Below are positions 17,351 through 25,208 of a stretch of 64,000 bases of DNA, piece after piece. A program made the translations under genes and the position numbers. This DNA is from an uncultured Victivallaceae bacterium (GTDB lineage: Bacteria > Verrucomicrobiota > Lentisphaeria > Victivallales > Victivallaceae): the NCBI GenBank assembly GCA_944392655.1, contig CALXXL010000013.1, positions 1-64,000 on the forward strand. Reading direction: 5' to 3'. A model generated the notes under the pieces. The model did no database searches. It was given only the letters and a program-made list of their open reading frames with translations, and was not told where the DNA came from. Positions within the stretch are counted from its first letter, which is position 1. Every line of letters starts with the position of its first letter.

Positions 17351-19084
17351 TTACTGAATATCAAGCCCTTCAAACGCTTCTCCGATGCCAACCATATCTT
17401 CGCCGGGAGTCAAAGCAGCTGTGTATTCTTCTTCAGCAGCTTTCAGCTCTTCTGCGGAGTAGTGTTCATTGGCAGCCTTAAGCGACAGACCGATACGACG
17501 TTCGTCATGATCCATCTTAATTACACGAGCTTCAACTTCATCACCAACCTTGAGCACATCTTTGACCTTGTCAACGTGTTCCTTGCTGATCTGGGAGATG
17601 TGAATCAAACCGTCAATCTTGTTGGAAAGTTCAACGAATGCACCGAAAGCGGTAATTTTAGTGATTTTGCCCTTCACCAGATCACCGACTTTGTACTGTT
17701 CGTCAATATTCGCCCACGGATCGTTTTCAGTCTGTTTGAGACCGAGGCTGATGCGCTGCTGATCGGCATTGATGTCAAGAATTACCGCTTCAACTTCATC
17801 ACCCGGCTTCAGGATTTCGCTCGGATTGTTGATCTTGCGGGTCCAGGACATATCAGAAACATGGATCATACCATCAATGTCATTTTCAATTTCCACAAAT
17901 GCACCATAGCTGGTCATATTGCGTACTTTACCGACAATCTTGCTGCCAACCGGATATTTTTCCGCCAGAACTTCCCACGGATTGCGTTCTTTCTGACGCA
18001 GACCGAGAGAGATCTTCTTGCTTTCCTTGTCGATATCCAGTACAACCGCTTCAACCGTTTCACCAACCCGGACAACTTCACCAGCTTTGGTAATGCGTTT
18101 GGTCCAGCTCATTTCCGAAACGTGAATCAAACCTTCCACGCCTTCTTCAATTTCCACAAACGCACCATACGGCATAATATTGACTACGCGGCCGGTAACT
18201 TTGCTGCCAACCGGATATTTTTCCGCAACATTTTCCCACGGATTGGCAGTTTTCTGCTTGTAGCCGAGAGATACACGTTCTTTCTGGGTGTCGATATCAA
18301 GAATGACAACTTCAACTTCCTGACCAACTTCAAACAGTTCGCTCGGATGAGCAATGCGGCCCCAGGACATATCAGTGATGTGCAGAAGACCATCTACGCC
18401 GCCAAGATCAATGAACGCACCGAAATCGGTGATGTTCTTGATAACGCCTTTGCGGGTCTGGCCAACTTCCATTTCCGCAAGCAACTGGCTGCGGCGGGCA
18501 CGCATGGATTCTTCCAGCAGATCGCGGCGTGAAACCACGATGTTGCGACGTTCGCTGTTTATCTTCAAAATCTTGACATCATATTCTTTGCCGATATAGG
18601 CGTCCATATCGCGAACAGAGCCGATATCGATCTGCGAACCTGGCAGAAACGCTTCAACCCCGTCAATGTCCACAATAATACCGCCTTTGACCCGATGACG
18701 CATAAGACCTTTAACCACGCTGCCTTCGCCGCACTCTTCAGTGATGCGGTTCCAGGCCTTGATGCTCGCAGCCTTCTGTACGCTGATGCCAGGCATACTG
18801 TTGTCGTTTTCCACCTCTTCAAGGTATACATCCACCTGATCGCCAACCTTCAGTTCATCCCACTTGGCGAATTCAGCTGCCGGAACAAAGCCTTCGGCCT
18901 TGTAACCGATGTCAATCAACGCGCCGTCATTGCGCTTTTCCACCACTTTACCGCTGATGATGGAGTTTACCGCAAATTCATTCCTGATCGAGTCGCCGCC
19001 GAGAAGCTGATCCATCGTCGGCATGTTGTCCAGTTCGACGTAATTGCTGCCGACGGACATGTCTTTGTCTTGATTTTTTACCAT
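17351..19084 (-). CDS. rpsA: 30S ribosomal protein S1
   Basis: A 577-residue protein with six S1-type OB-fold domains (roughly 36-105, 119-190, 205-275, 290-362, 377-449 and 464-536). Domains 3-6 carry the clear pattern GAFVEI...GLIHVSEMSW and ISLGLKQ. S1 binds mRNA leaders on the 30S subunit and helps start translation of weak-SD genes. The ATG itself has only an A-rich stretch and AAAAAAG upstream, as often seen for rpsA, which can be controlled by its own product. The promoter lies at 19210-19237 with a leader of about 118 bases. Confidence 0.95.
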   Translation of the reverse strand: MVKNQDKDMSVGSNYVELDNMPTMDQLLGGDSIRNEFAVNSIISGKVVEKRNDGALIDIGYKAEGFVPAAEFAKWDELKVGDQVDVYLEEVENDNSMPGISVQKAASIKAWNRITEECGEGSVVKGLMRHRVKGGIIVDIDGVEAFLPGSQIDIGSVRDMDAYIGKEYDVKILKINSERRNIVVSRRDLLEESMRARRSQLLAEMEVGQTRKGVIKNITDFGAFIDLGGVDGLLHITDMSWGRIAHPSELFEVGQEVEVVILDIDTQKERVSLGYKQKTANPWENVAEKYPVGSKVTGRVVNIMPYGAFVEIEEGVEGLIHVSEMSWTKRITKAGEVVRVGETVEAVVLDIDKESKKISLGLRQKERNPWEVLAEKYPVGSKIVGKVRNMTSYGAFVEIENDIDGMIHVSDMSWTRKINNPSEILKPGDEVEAVILDINADQQRISLGLKQTENDPWANIDEQYKVGDLVKGKITKITAFGAFVELSNKIDGLIHISQISKEHVDKVKDVLKVGDEVEARVIKMDHDERRIGLSLKAANEHYSAEELKAAEEEYTAALTPGEDMVGIGEAFEGLDIQ

Positions 19085-19398
19085 TATTACTTTTTTCGAC
19101 GCTATGAGCCGATTTTAACTCATCGCGCACGGTTAAAATTACCGGAGTAATACAACTCCGAACTCAAAAAACTTCCGCATACCTACCAAACAGTATGCCC
19201 GAATTATTTATTATACAGCCATTTTTCCCTTTTACAAGCCCGGTAATTGTTTATTTTTAACTTTTTATGAAAAATTCAATACTCGATAAACATCTGCCGG
19301 CAAAACCGGAAGTACTGTCGACAAACCTCATCGCGTCAGATGAGTTTCTACTTTTTTATATTTTTTTCATTTTTTTTAATTTTATTGCTTTTTTACAC
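19085..19398. other. rpsA leader and divergent intergenic region
   Basis: Holds the rpsA leader, with a small CGGAGT/ACTCCG hairpin at 19143-19160, and the rpsA promoter. On the plus strand, two hairpins (CCGG/CCGG near 19297-19309 and CTCATC/GATGAG at 19327-19344) are followed by a T-rich stretch and could end a short transcript. No open frame with a ribosome site was seen in the part to the right of the rpsA promoter. Confidence 0.45.
19210..19237 (-). promoter_or_regulatory. Promoter of rpsA
   Basis: On the minus strand a perfect TATAAT (19215-19210) lies 16 bases after TTGTAA (19237-19232). Confidence 0.65.
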
Positions 19399-19426
19399 TT
19401 GACAAAGCGCAAAAACCCTTTAATAT
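19399..19426 (+). promoter_or_regulatory. Promoter of the 57-residue gene
   Basis: Consensus TTGACA at 19399-19404 and TAATAT at 19421-19426 with 16 bases between. The start near 19433 leaves a leader of about 50 bases. Confidence 0.65.
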
Positions 19427-19484
19427 TGTAGTTAAGAAGAAAGAGCTTTACCCATAAACCATAACACTTTAGGGAGATTTGGAA

Positions 19485-19658
19485 ATGAAACACTCTTTTT
19501 ACGACGTAAAGACCAAAAGCAAAGTCGAAACTGAAGTTACTGAAAAGGTAACCTATGAAGCCGCAGGCACCACCCGTTATGCTTTCAAGGGTAAAACTGC
19601 CGACGGTCGTCCGCTTACCGCTTTTGTCAGCAAGGCTGTATGGGACAAAATGAAGTAA
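19485..19658 (+). CDS. Small conserved-looking protein, 57 residues
   Basis: The ATG at 19485 is preceded by AGGGAG at good spacing, and the frame ends with TAA at 19656-19658. The protein begins MKHSFYDVKTKSKVETEV, is Lys-rich and ends FVSKAVWDKMK. The central pattern TTRYAFKGKTADGRPLTAFVSK looks like a small beta-rich domain. Short PVC-group proteins with a FYDVKT...RYA...L..FVSK layout seem familiar to me, but I cannot name a family or function. A consensus promoter and a hairpin terminator enclose it, making this a complete single-gene unit; the strong promoter suggests high expression. Cytoplasmic, no signal peptide. Confidence 0.85.
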   Translation: MKHSFYDVKTKSKVETEVTEKVTYEAAGTTRYAFKGKTADGRPLTAFVSKAVWDKMK

Positions 19659-19691
19659 GTCTATCTTGCTTTCACTCTTTTTTAAATTGTC

Positions 19692-19716
19692 AGCGCGGTT
19701 CAACCGCGCTTTTTTA
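19692..19716 (+). terminator. Terminator of the 57-residue gene
   Basis: AGCGCGG/CCGCGCT stem with loop TTCAA, followed by six further T residues. Confidence 0.88.
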
Positions 19717-19792
19717 TTTTATGCCAGTTAGCAGACAATCAAACCTTGCATCAACCGACAGAACTAAAATAGGATTATTTCTATTGAAGCTA

Positions 19793-19821
19793 TTGAATAA
19801 AAGCCGCCGGGAATGTATGTT
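19793..19821 (+). promoter_or_regulatory. Candidate promoter of the murE operon
   Basis: TTGAAT at 19793-19798 and TATGTT at 19816-19821, 17 bases apart, about 45 bases upstream of the murE start. Confidence 0.4.
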
Positions 19822-19865
19822 ATTCTAAGTATATTTAAAATATAAACATAATCTGGAGCTGGGGA

Positions 19866-21356
19866 TTGATTTCGGCAGAAAAATTTTATTCCTACCTGGG
19901 GGAATTGATTGTTGAAGAGCGTGACGTCCGGGCTGATGCGTTTCCATCATGCGCGGTAAAAGTGAATAAACTGACTCCCGGGGGAATATTCATAGCATTT
20001 GATGATGAAGAAAATGACGGGTTGGAGCATCTTGATGAAGCAGTCGCTGTTCCGGCCTCGGTAATTGCTACAACAATGGATTACGATGAACTGCCACAGG
20101 CGGTTAGAGATAATTCCATTGGCTATATGAAAATTATCCGGCCTACCCTGTTTGCGGCAAAAGCAGCAGAACTCTTCGCCGGATTTCCAGCCGGACAGCT
20201 GAAGCTCTATTCGGTGACAGGAACCAATGGCAAAACCACTTCAGTCTCTCTGTTGTATCAGATTTTAAAACATCATTACGGCAAAGCAGGCCTTATCTCA
20301 ACTGTCGGCTGTGAAAATGGATGCGAAACTCTGCAAACCGGCTATACCACGCCTCCCCCATTTGTTACACAGGAAATTCTGGCGCAGATGGTAAACCACG
20401 GTATTTCCGCAGCGGCACTGGAAAATTCAAGTCACGGGCTGGATCAATTCCGGACAAGCAGCGCAAAATTTCAGGCGGCAATATTCACCAATCTGTCCGG
20501 AGATCACCTCGATTACCACAAAACCATGGAGAATTACTTTGCGGCAAAAGCAAGAATGTTCTCCGAGCTTATTGCGCCGGATGGCGTCGGAGTAGTGAAT
20601 ATTGACGATCCATGGGGAGAAAAGCTGTTTAAACTGACGATTGAACACGGCCACCGGTGCGCAACAGTCGGCCAGAAAGAAGATGCAACTTGGAAGATTG
20701 AAAATATGCAATTGTCCGGCTCCGGCACGGAATATGATCTATCTAATAAACAGTTCGGGAGAATTAAAATAAAAACTCCTCTATGCGGCGCACATAATGT
20801 TTACAATACAGCAGAAGTTGCAGTTGCCGCTATTGAAACCGGTATCCCCTGGGAAGAGGTGGTGAAGGTACTGGCAAATAATATTCAAGTCCCGGGACGG
20901 CTGGAACGGTTGAGCAACGGTAAAATCGACTGCTTTGTCGATTACGCTCATACTGACGACGCGTTGTGCAGAGTGCTCTCCGCAGTAAAACCGTGGTGCA
21001 AAGGCAAACTTATTGTGGTGTTCGGCGCAGGCGGCGACCGCGACCGCACCAAGCGCCCCAGAATGGGAAAAGTTGCCGCCGACATCGCCGATATTGCGGT
21101 TATAACCAGCGACAATCCGCGCACAGAACCGCCACAGCAGATTATTGACGACATCTGTTCCGGCATTCCCAACGGCACTGCCTGCCGCTGTATAGTGGAA
21201 CCGGATCGGCATAATGCAATAAAAATGGCGATTAAAGAGCTTGCCGGCGAAGGCGATGTGGTTGTTCTGGCCGGCAAAGGACATGAAACATATCAGGAAA
21301 TTAACGGGGTTCGAACCCACTTTGATGATCGGGAGGAGGCCGCAAAATGGCTTTGA
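19866..21356 (+). CDS. murE: UDP-MurNAc-tripeptide synthetase MurE
   Basis: A 496-residue cytoplasmic Mur ligase adding the third amino acid to UDP-MurNAc-L-Ala-D-Glu. The ATP loop VTGTNGKTT is near 118, TNLSGDHLDYH and the carbamylated-Lys region YFAAKARMF follow, and the C-terminal TSDNPRTEPP (near 415) contains the DNPR signature of enzymes that add meso-diaminopimelate rather than lysine. dapB downstream fits this choice. The start is TTG with GGAG seven bases upstream. The gene heads a long plus-strand cluster and overlaps the next gene by ten bases. Confidence 0.95.
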   Translation: MISAEKFYSYLGELIVEERDVRADAFPSCAVKVNKLTPGGIFIAFDDEENDGLEHLDEAVAVPASVIATTMDYDELPQAVRDNSIGYMKIIRPTLFAAKAAELFAGFPAGQLKLYSVTGTNGKTTSVSLLYQILKHHYGKAGLISTVGCENGCETLQTGYTTPPPFVTQEILAQMVNHGISAAALENSSHGLDQFRTSSAKFQAAIFTNLSGDHLDYHKTMENYFAAKARMFSELIAPDGVGVVNIDDPWGEKLFKLTIEHGHRCATVGQKEDATWKIENMQLSGSGTEYDLSNKQFGRIKIKTPLCGAHNVYNTAEVAVAAIETGIPWEEVVKVLANNIQVPGRLERLSNGKIDCFVDYAHTDDALCRVLSAVKPWCKGKLIVVFGAGGDRDRTKRPRMGKVAADIADIAVITSDNPRTEPPQQIIDDICSGIPNGTACRCIVEPDRHNAIKMAIKELAGEGDVVVLAGKGHETYQEINGVRTHFDDREEAAKWL

Positions 21357-22324
21357 ATTTGGTTAAATTGATGTTTTTTACATGCTGCATTGCGGCAATT
21401 TCAGCACAGGCGGCATTTTATCCGGTCTGGCTGGAATCATTAAGTTCTGAAGACAACGGTACTGCTATTACCGCTGACGCCATGACTAATCGCGACGCGA
21501 TGATCAGAGCGGCACGGCAGCTGCGTTACAACCTTGAGGTATATCCGCAAAGTCAATACCGGACATGGTATCTGGTGGAATTGGCCGATGCCCTTTTTGA
21601 ACTCGGAGAAATCGACAGCGCAATAAGCTGGTATCAGGTAGTTGAAGCTCTGCCTGATTCAGCCCAATACGGCAGTTTTGATTCGCTGAGTTCTGCAAAA
21701 ACGGAGGCTTGGCTTGGCCTGACCCGCTGTTATATTCAGAAACAGGAAATATTAAACGCCATCAATTATCTGAATAAAATCCTTCCCCGTAATGATAAAG
21801 ACCGCTTGACCATGGCGGAGCTGCAGCTGAAACTAAACCGGAGAAACACCGCATTGCAACTGCTGGATGAAACAGCCGGAGTAAATATGCCGGATGCCGC
21901 ATCAAAAATGCGCGCCGCACTGTTATACCGGCAGCTCCGGCGTTATGCCAATGCGGAAAAATTGCTGAAAAATATCGCCAACGACAGTTCAACTCCGGCA
22001 GAGTTCCGCAGTCAGGCTCAGGCATTGCTTAAATTTCTCCCATACGGCACCCCGTTTAAGTGGACAAACGGCGTCTTCGAAGGCAAAGCCGCCACCAGAA
22101 ACGGAGAGTTGATCGTCAATGTAACCATAAAACGTGATAGAATTGACAACATAGTTTTCCGCGGCAATCCGTTGAAAGATCAATTTTTTGCCTGTGATGC
22201 AACTGCACGGAAAATCGTTGCCGCCAACCATATTGCCGTAGATGCCATTGACGGCGCCGAAGATGCCTGCGTTACCGTGGCTGTAGCTGTGGCAGACGCT
22301 TTGCAGAAGGCCAGACGTGATTAA
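21347..22324 (+). CDS. Exported TPR protein with C-terminal FMN_bind-like domain
   Basis: A 325-residue protein with a signal peptide (about 1-22), TPR-like helical repeats (about 60-230) and a C-terminal domain (about 240-325). The C-terminal domain reads GVFEGKAATRNGELIVNVTIK ... VDAIDGAEDACVTVAVAVADAL in outline, closely following the FMN_bind pattern (G-x-Y/F-x-G, V-x-V-x-I, then VDAVSGAT and a terminal helix). The SGATxT motif whose Thr receives covalent FMN in NqrC/RnfG is replaced by DGAED, so flavin attachment is unlikely. GGAGG precedes the ATG, inside the end of murE. The function is unknown. Confidence 0.72.
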   Translation: MALNLVKLMFFTCCIAAISAQAAFYPVWLESLSSEDNGTAITADAMTNRDAMIRAARQLRYNLEVYPQSQYRTWYLVELADALFELGEIDSAISWYQVVEALPDSAQYGSFDSLSSAKTEAWLGLTRCYIQKQEILNAINYLNKILPRNDKDRLTMAELQLKLNRRNTALQLLDETAGVNMPDAASKMRAALLYRQLRRYANAEKLLKNIANDSSTPAEFRSQAQALLKFLPYGTPFKWTNGVFEGKAATRNGELIVNVTIKRDRIDNIVFRGNPLKDQFFACDATARKIVAANHIAVDAIDGAEDACVTVAVAVADALQKARRD

Positions 22325-22345
22325 AATCCGGGAGACAAACTGAAT

Positions 22346-23017
22346 ATGGCAATCGCACGTTTCAATAAAACTTCACTCGCCAGAATGAGTCAGATGCTGT
22401 GGCACCTGACCAGAGGCGACGCCAAAAGTCCGAACCAGATCGACTATCTGGTGAAGATGAATCTGCCGCCGCTGCTGGGACGGCGCAACGCCATATTCTC
22501 CCAGGCGGCAAGACTGCTCAAAGGAGACCTGTTTGCAATTCCGGATCTGGAACGCCAGACCATCCTGAACAGTTGTGTGAACCTGTTAGATGAGGCTATC
22601 AATAATACCGAGGCGATTATTATGACCTTGAGCAACGCAGACACCGCCGCCCGCGAACACCAATTGCATACATTTTTCGTTATGGTGCGGGATCTGGTGG
22701 AATCGGCGGCAAAATTGACCACTTTCGGTGACTCTCTCGAAAAAGACAACCGGGCGATGATCAAATTCTTCGGCTCGGATTTCAATAAATCGCTGAATAA
22801 AAGTCAGACCACTTTTGCCAGCTGCGAACTGCATATCGTATCAATTGCCCAACAGATGGTCAAGGACGCGGAAAAACCGATTAAACGTTACTGGCAGTAT
22901 ACTATCGGCAGCTTCAATCAGCACAGCGCGCAGCGTTATCAGCATGCCTTTGACCGCACAACGGCAATATATTTTACTAACGCGCTGGAAAAACCAACTC
23001 CACCGGAAGGATGGTAG
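22346..23017 (+). CDS. Uncharacterised helical protein, 223 residues
   Basis: No signal peptide or membrane segment. The sequence looks almost entirely alpha-helical, with a Leu-rich N-terminal half and a Tyr/Gln-rich C-terminal part (RYWQYTIGSFNQHSAQRYQ). I do not recognise a family. It lies between an exported TPR protein and a small zinc-finger protein, 21 bases after the former, and overlaps the region upstream of the latter. GGGAG lies about eleven bases before the ATG. Cotranscription with murE is likely from spacing, but no functional link is visible. Confidence 0.75.
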   Translation: MAIARFNKTSLARMSQMLWHLTRGDAKSPNQIDYLVKMNLPPLLGRRNAIFSQAARLLKGDLFAIPDLERQTILNSCVNLLDEAINNTEAIIMTLSNADTAAREHQLHTFFVMVRDLVESAAKLTTFGDSLEKDNRAMIKFFGSDFNKSLNKSQTTFASCELHIVSIAQQMVKDAEKPIKRYWQYTIGSFNQHSAQRYQHAFDRTTAIYFTNALEKPTPPEGW

Positions 23018-23028
23018 GACGGATAGAT

Positions 23029-23442
23029 ATGTTTGACGCCGGCAAAAAGATAATTTGTCCGCACTGCGGCGAAGCAACAGCCCCGCAGCGCAAAACAATT
23101 GAAGATCCCAATGGCGGATTTGCAATGATAGAAGAATTTCATTGCCTTTTCTGCAATGGTCTATTACCGGCAAAAACAGACGCTAAACCGCAAAATAGTG
23201 ACAATACGCCCAATACAGCCGGGCTAAAAGGACTGCTGGGCTTGAAAGACGACGAACTTGTAAAACCGGTTATCCAAGCAGATGAAAACGAGAAAAGATT
23301 TTGCCGCGACTGTCAATTTTATGTGGCACACCCATTCCTTTCCCGCTGCGATAAACATAAACGCACTGCTGACCCAATGGGCGACTGCCGGGATTTTATC
23401 CGACGTAATACAGAAACGAAAGAAGAGAATAGAAGTTTATGA
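23029..23442 (+). CDS. Small cysteine-rich protein with two predicted zinc sites
   Basis: A 137-residue protein. Residues near the N-terminus form a zinc-ribbon pattern, CPHCG and CLFC about 30 residues apart. The C-terminal part has FCRDCQFYVAHPFLSRCDKH followed by GDCRDF, a Cys/His cluster seen in short proteins of unknown role. The two are joined by a polar linker. The start at 23029 is preferred (AGGA upstream); an ATG at 23011 overlapping the previous stop is the alternative. The stop overlaps the thiE start (ATGA). A protein- or nucleic-acid-binding role is only a guess. Confidence 0.75.
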   Translation: MFDAGKKIICPHCGEATAPQRKTIEDPNGGFAMIEEFHCLFCNGLLPAKTDAKPQNSDNTPNTAGLKGLLGLKDDELVKPVIQADENEKRFCRDCQFYVAHPFLSRCDKHKRTADPMGDCRDFIRRNTETKEENRSL

Positions 23443-24113
23443 TAACGGAAAAACGCAGTAAAAGAATAGAAAAATTTGCCGGAATAGATATCTATCCGGT
23501 AATCTCTTCGGAATTCACTTGCGGCCGGGATCCTCTGGATATCCTGAAAGCGGTGGCCGACGGCGGGGCAAAGATTGTCCAGATGCGCGAAAAACACCGT
23601 ACCGCCAAAGAGGCCTTCGCCATGGCGGAGAAGTACCGGGAGATCTGCTCCAACTATGATATGCTGTTGATTATAGACGATTATGCCGCAATCGCCGCGG
23701 CTGTTGATGCCGACGGGGTGCATCTTGGCCAGGACGATTTGCCGTTGGCTGCGGCAAGAGAGCTTTTTCCGGACTTGATTATCGGAGCATCAACACATAA
23801 TGAGGATGAGGCCGTTGCCGCCCAGAAAGACGGGTGCGACTACCTGAATATCGGTCCGATTTTCGCTACGCAAACCAAATCACTTGCCATGCCGCCTCTG
23901 GGCTTGGATACCCTTGACCGGGTAAAACAGTTGGTAAAATGTCCTTTCACGGTAATGGGCGGAATTAAACAGCATCACCTGCCGGAATTGGTGCGCCATG
24001 GAGCAAGGAGAATTGCAATGGTCACTGAAATAACCGCAGCTGAAGATGTTACCGCCAAGGTAACCGAGCTGAGAAATGCTATTATAACTGCCATACAACA
24101 GGAAAATAAATGA
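23439..24113 (+). CDS. thiE: Thiamine-phosphate synthase
   Basis: A 224-residue TIM-barrel enzyme joining hydroxymethylpyrimidine diphosphate and thiazole phosphate to thiamine phosphate. Family marks are VQMREKH (diphosphate contacts), LLIIDDYAAIAAAVDADGVHLGQDD, IIGASTHNEDEA, YLNIGPIFATQTK and the glycine-rich VMGGI. It overlaps the preceding gene by ATGA and the following gene likewise. No TPP riboswitch precedes it, in keeping with its internal operon position. Confidence 0.92.
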   Translation: MITEKRSKRIEKFAGIDIYPVISSEFTCGRDPLDILKAVADGGAKIVQMREKHRTAKEAFAMAEKYREICSNYDMLLIIDDYAAIAAAVDADGVHLGQDDLPLAAARELFPDLIIGASTHNEDEAVAAQKDGCDYLNIGPIFATQTKSLAMPPLGLDTLDRVKQLVKCPFTVMGGIKQHHLPELVRHGARRIAMVTEITAAEDVTAKVTELRNAIITAIQQENK

Positions 24114-25192
24114 AGACGCTTAACTGGTATATTGTAAAAAACTTTCTGATCGCATTCGGAATGTCCATCGGGATTCTCACATTCTGTATGCTCGGGGCAA
24201 GACTGGTGCAGGTATTGGAATTTGTAGCACGTGGAGCGCCTTTATCCGCATTCGGGCAGTTCCTGCTTTATGTAATGCCGATTGTTCTGACGTTTACCAT
24301 CCCGTTATCAGTGTTGGTGGCAATCATGCTGGTTTTCGGGCGTATGGCGGCTGACTCGGAAATCACCGCCATGAGGGCGTGCGGAATTTCCATTCTCCAA
24401 TTGGTTTCACCCATTATGATTATAACCATACTGCTCACCGCATTCTGTCTCTATTTGCAGGTACAGGTCGGACCGCCGTGGCTGGGTAAAGCACGTTATG
24501 TACTGCAGGATGCGCTGACTGAAGAACCTATGGCGTTTTTCCGTCCCGGAGAGTCTATTTCATACGATAACCGCATTATATATGTGGACGACATTGTAGG
24601 CGAAAATGGCCTCAAGGATATTCAGATCTTTGAATACAACAAAGATGAGTCCATCAACGACTACCGCGCCGCATACGGAGAAATTCATGTTGATCAGGCA
24701 ACCGAAAAATTCTCCATCGTTATGCAGGACTGCGAAATGGTTACTGCCATGGGTGATGAGAGAGTCCACATGCGTGCGGATCAGCTGGAATTCACCTTCG
24801 ATTTCGGCAAAGAACGCAACAGCCGCAATATATCTCAACGCCCCAAGCATATGACGCTTGAGGATTTAATGGCCAGAATCCGCATTGCCAAGGTTAATAA
24901 CGAGGATACCTGTGAGCTGGAAGTGGAATTGAATCAGCGGATCGCATTTGCGCTTTCACCTATCGCTTTTCTTTTACTGGGTATTCCAATGGCTATTCAT
25001 ACATCGCGCCGGGAAACATCGGTCGGACTTTTTATCGGAGCTATCGCCGGAGGAGCGCTGTTTCTGGCTATCATCCTATGTGAATCCCTGACGAAAATTC
25101 CACAGATTTATCCGCAATACCTGTTGTGGCTGCCTAATCTGCTCTATCAGGTAGCCGGAGCATATATGGTATACAAAATTACCAGAAAGTGA
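24110..25192 (+). CDS. LptF/LptG-family LPS export permease
   Basis: A 360-residue protein of the YjgP/YjgQ family. It has transmembrane helices near 12-35, 58-80 and 100-122, a periplasmic beta-jellyroll-like domain (about 130-265), then three more helices (about 275-355). The N-terminal LNWYIVKNFLIAF and the loop FGRMAADSEITAMRACGIS are diagnostic: this loop couples to the LptB ATPase. LptF/G extract LPS from the inner membrane toward the Lpt bridge. Only one of the usual two permeases is in the window; which of LptF or LptG it is cannot be decided. It is near lpxB. Confidence 0.9.
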   Translation: MKTLNWYIVKNFLIAFGMSIGILTFCMLGARLVQVLEFVARGAPLSAFGQFLLYVMPIVLTFTIPLSVLVAIMLVFGRMAADSEITAMRACGISILQLVSPIMIITILLTAFCLYLQVQVGPPWLGKARYVLQDALTEEPMAFFRPGESISYDNRIIYVDDIVGENGLKDIQIFEYNKDESINDYRAAYGEIHVDQATEKFSIVMQDCEMVTAMGDERVHMRADQLEFTFDFGKERNSRNISQRPKHMTLEDLMARIRIAKVNNEDTCELEVELNQRIAFALSPIAFLLLGIPMAIHTSRRETSVGLFIGAIAGGALFLAIILCESLTKIPQIYPQYLLWLPNLLYQVAGAYMVYKITRK

Positions 25193-25208
25193 ATCCGGAA
25201 CAGATATT

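Noticed and set aside
17327-18532. Long open frame (about 400 codons) antisense to rpsA
   Set aside because: It mirrors the S1 repeats of the opposite strand, has no ribosome site and encodes a Phe/Asn/His-rich sequence typical of a shadow frame.
21756-22025. Antisense frames within the TPR/FMN_bind-like gene as a possible toxin-antitoxin pair
   Set aside because: No SD, no hydrophobic or DNA-binding motif; ordinary shadow frames.
23380-23439. TPP riboswitch upstream of thiE
   Set aside because: thiE starts inside the end of the previous gene, leaving no leader, and no conserved THI-box sequence is seen.
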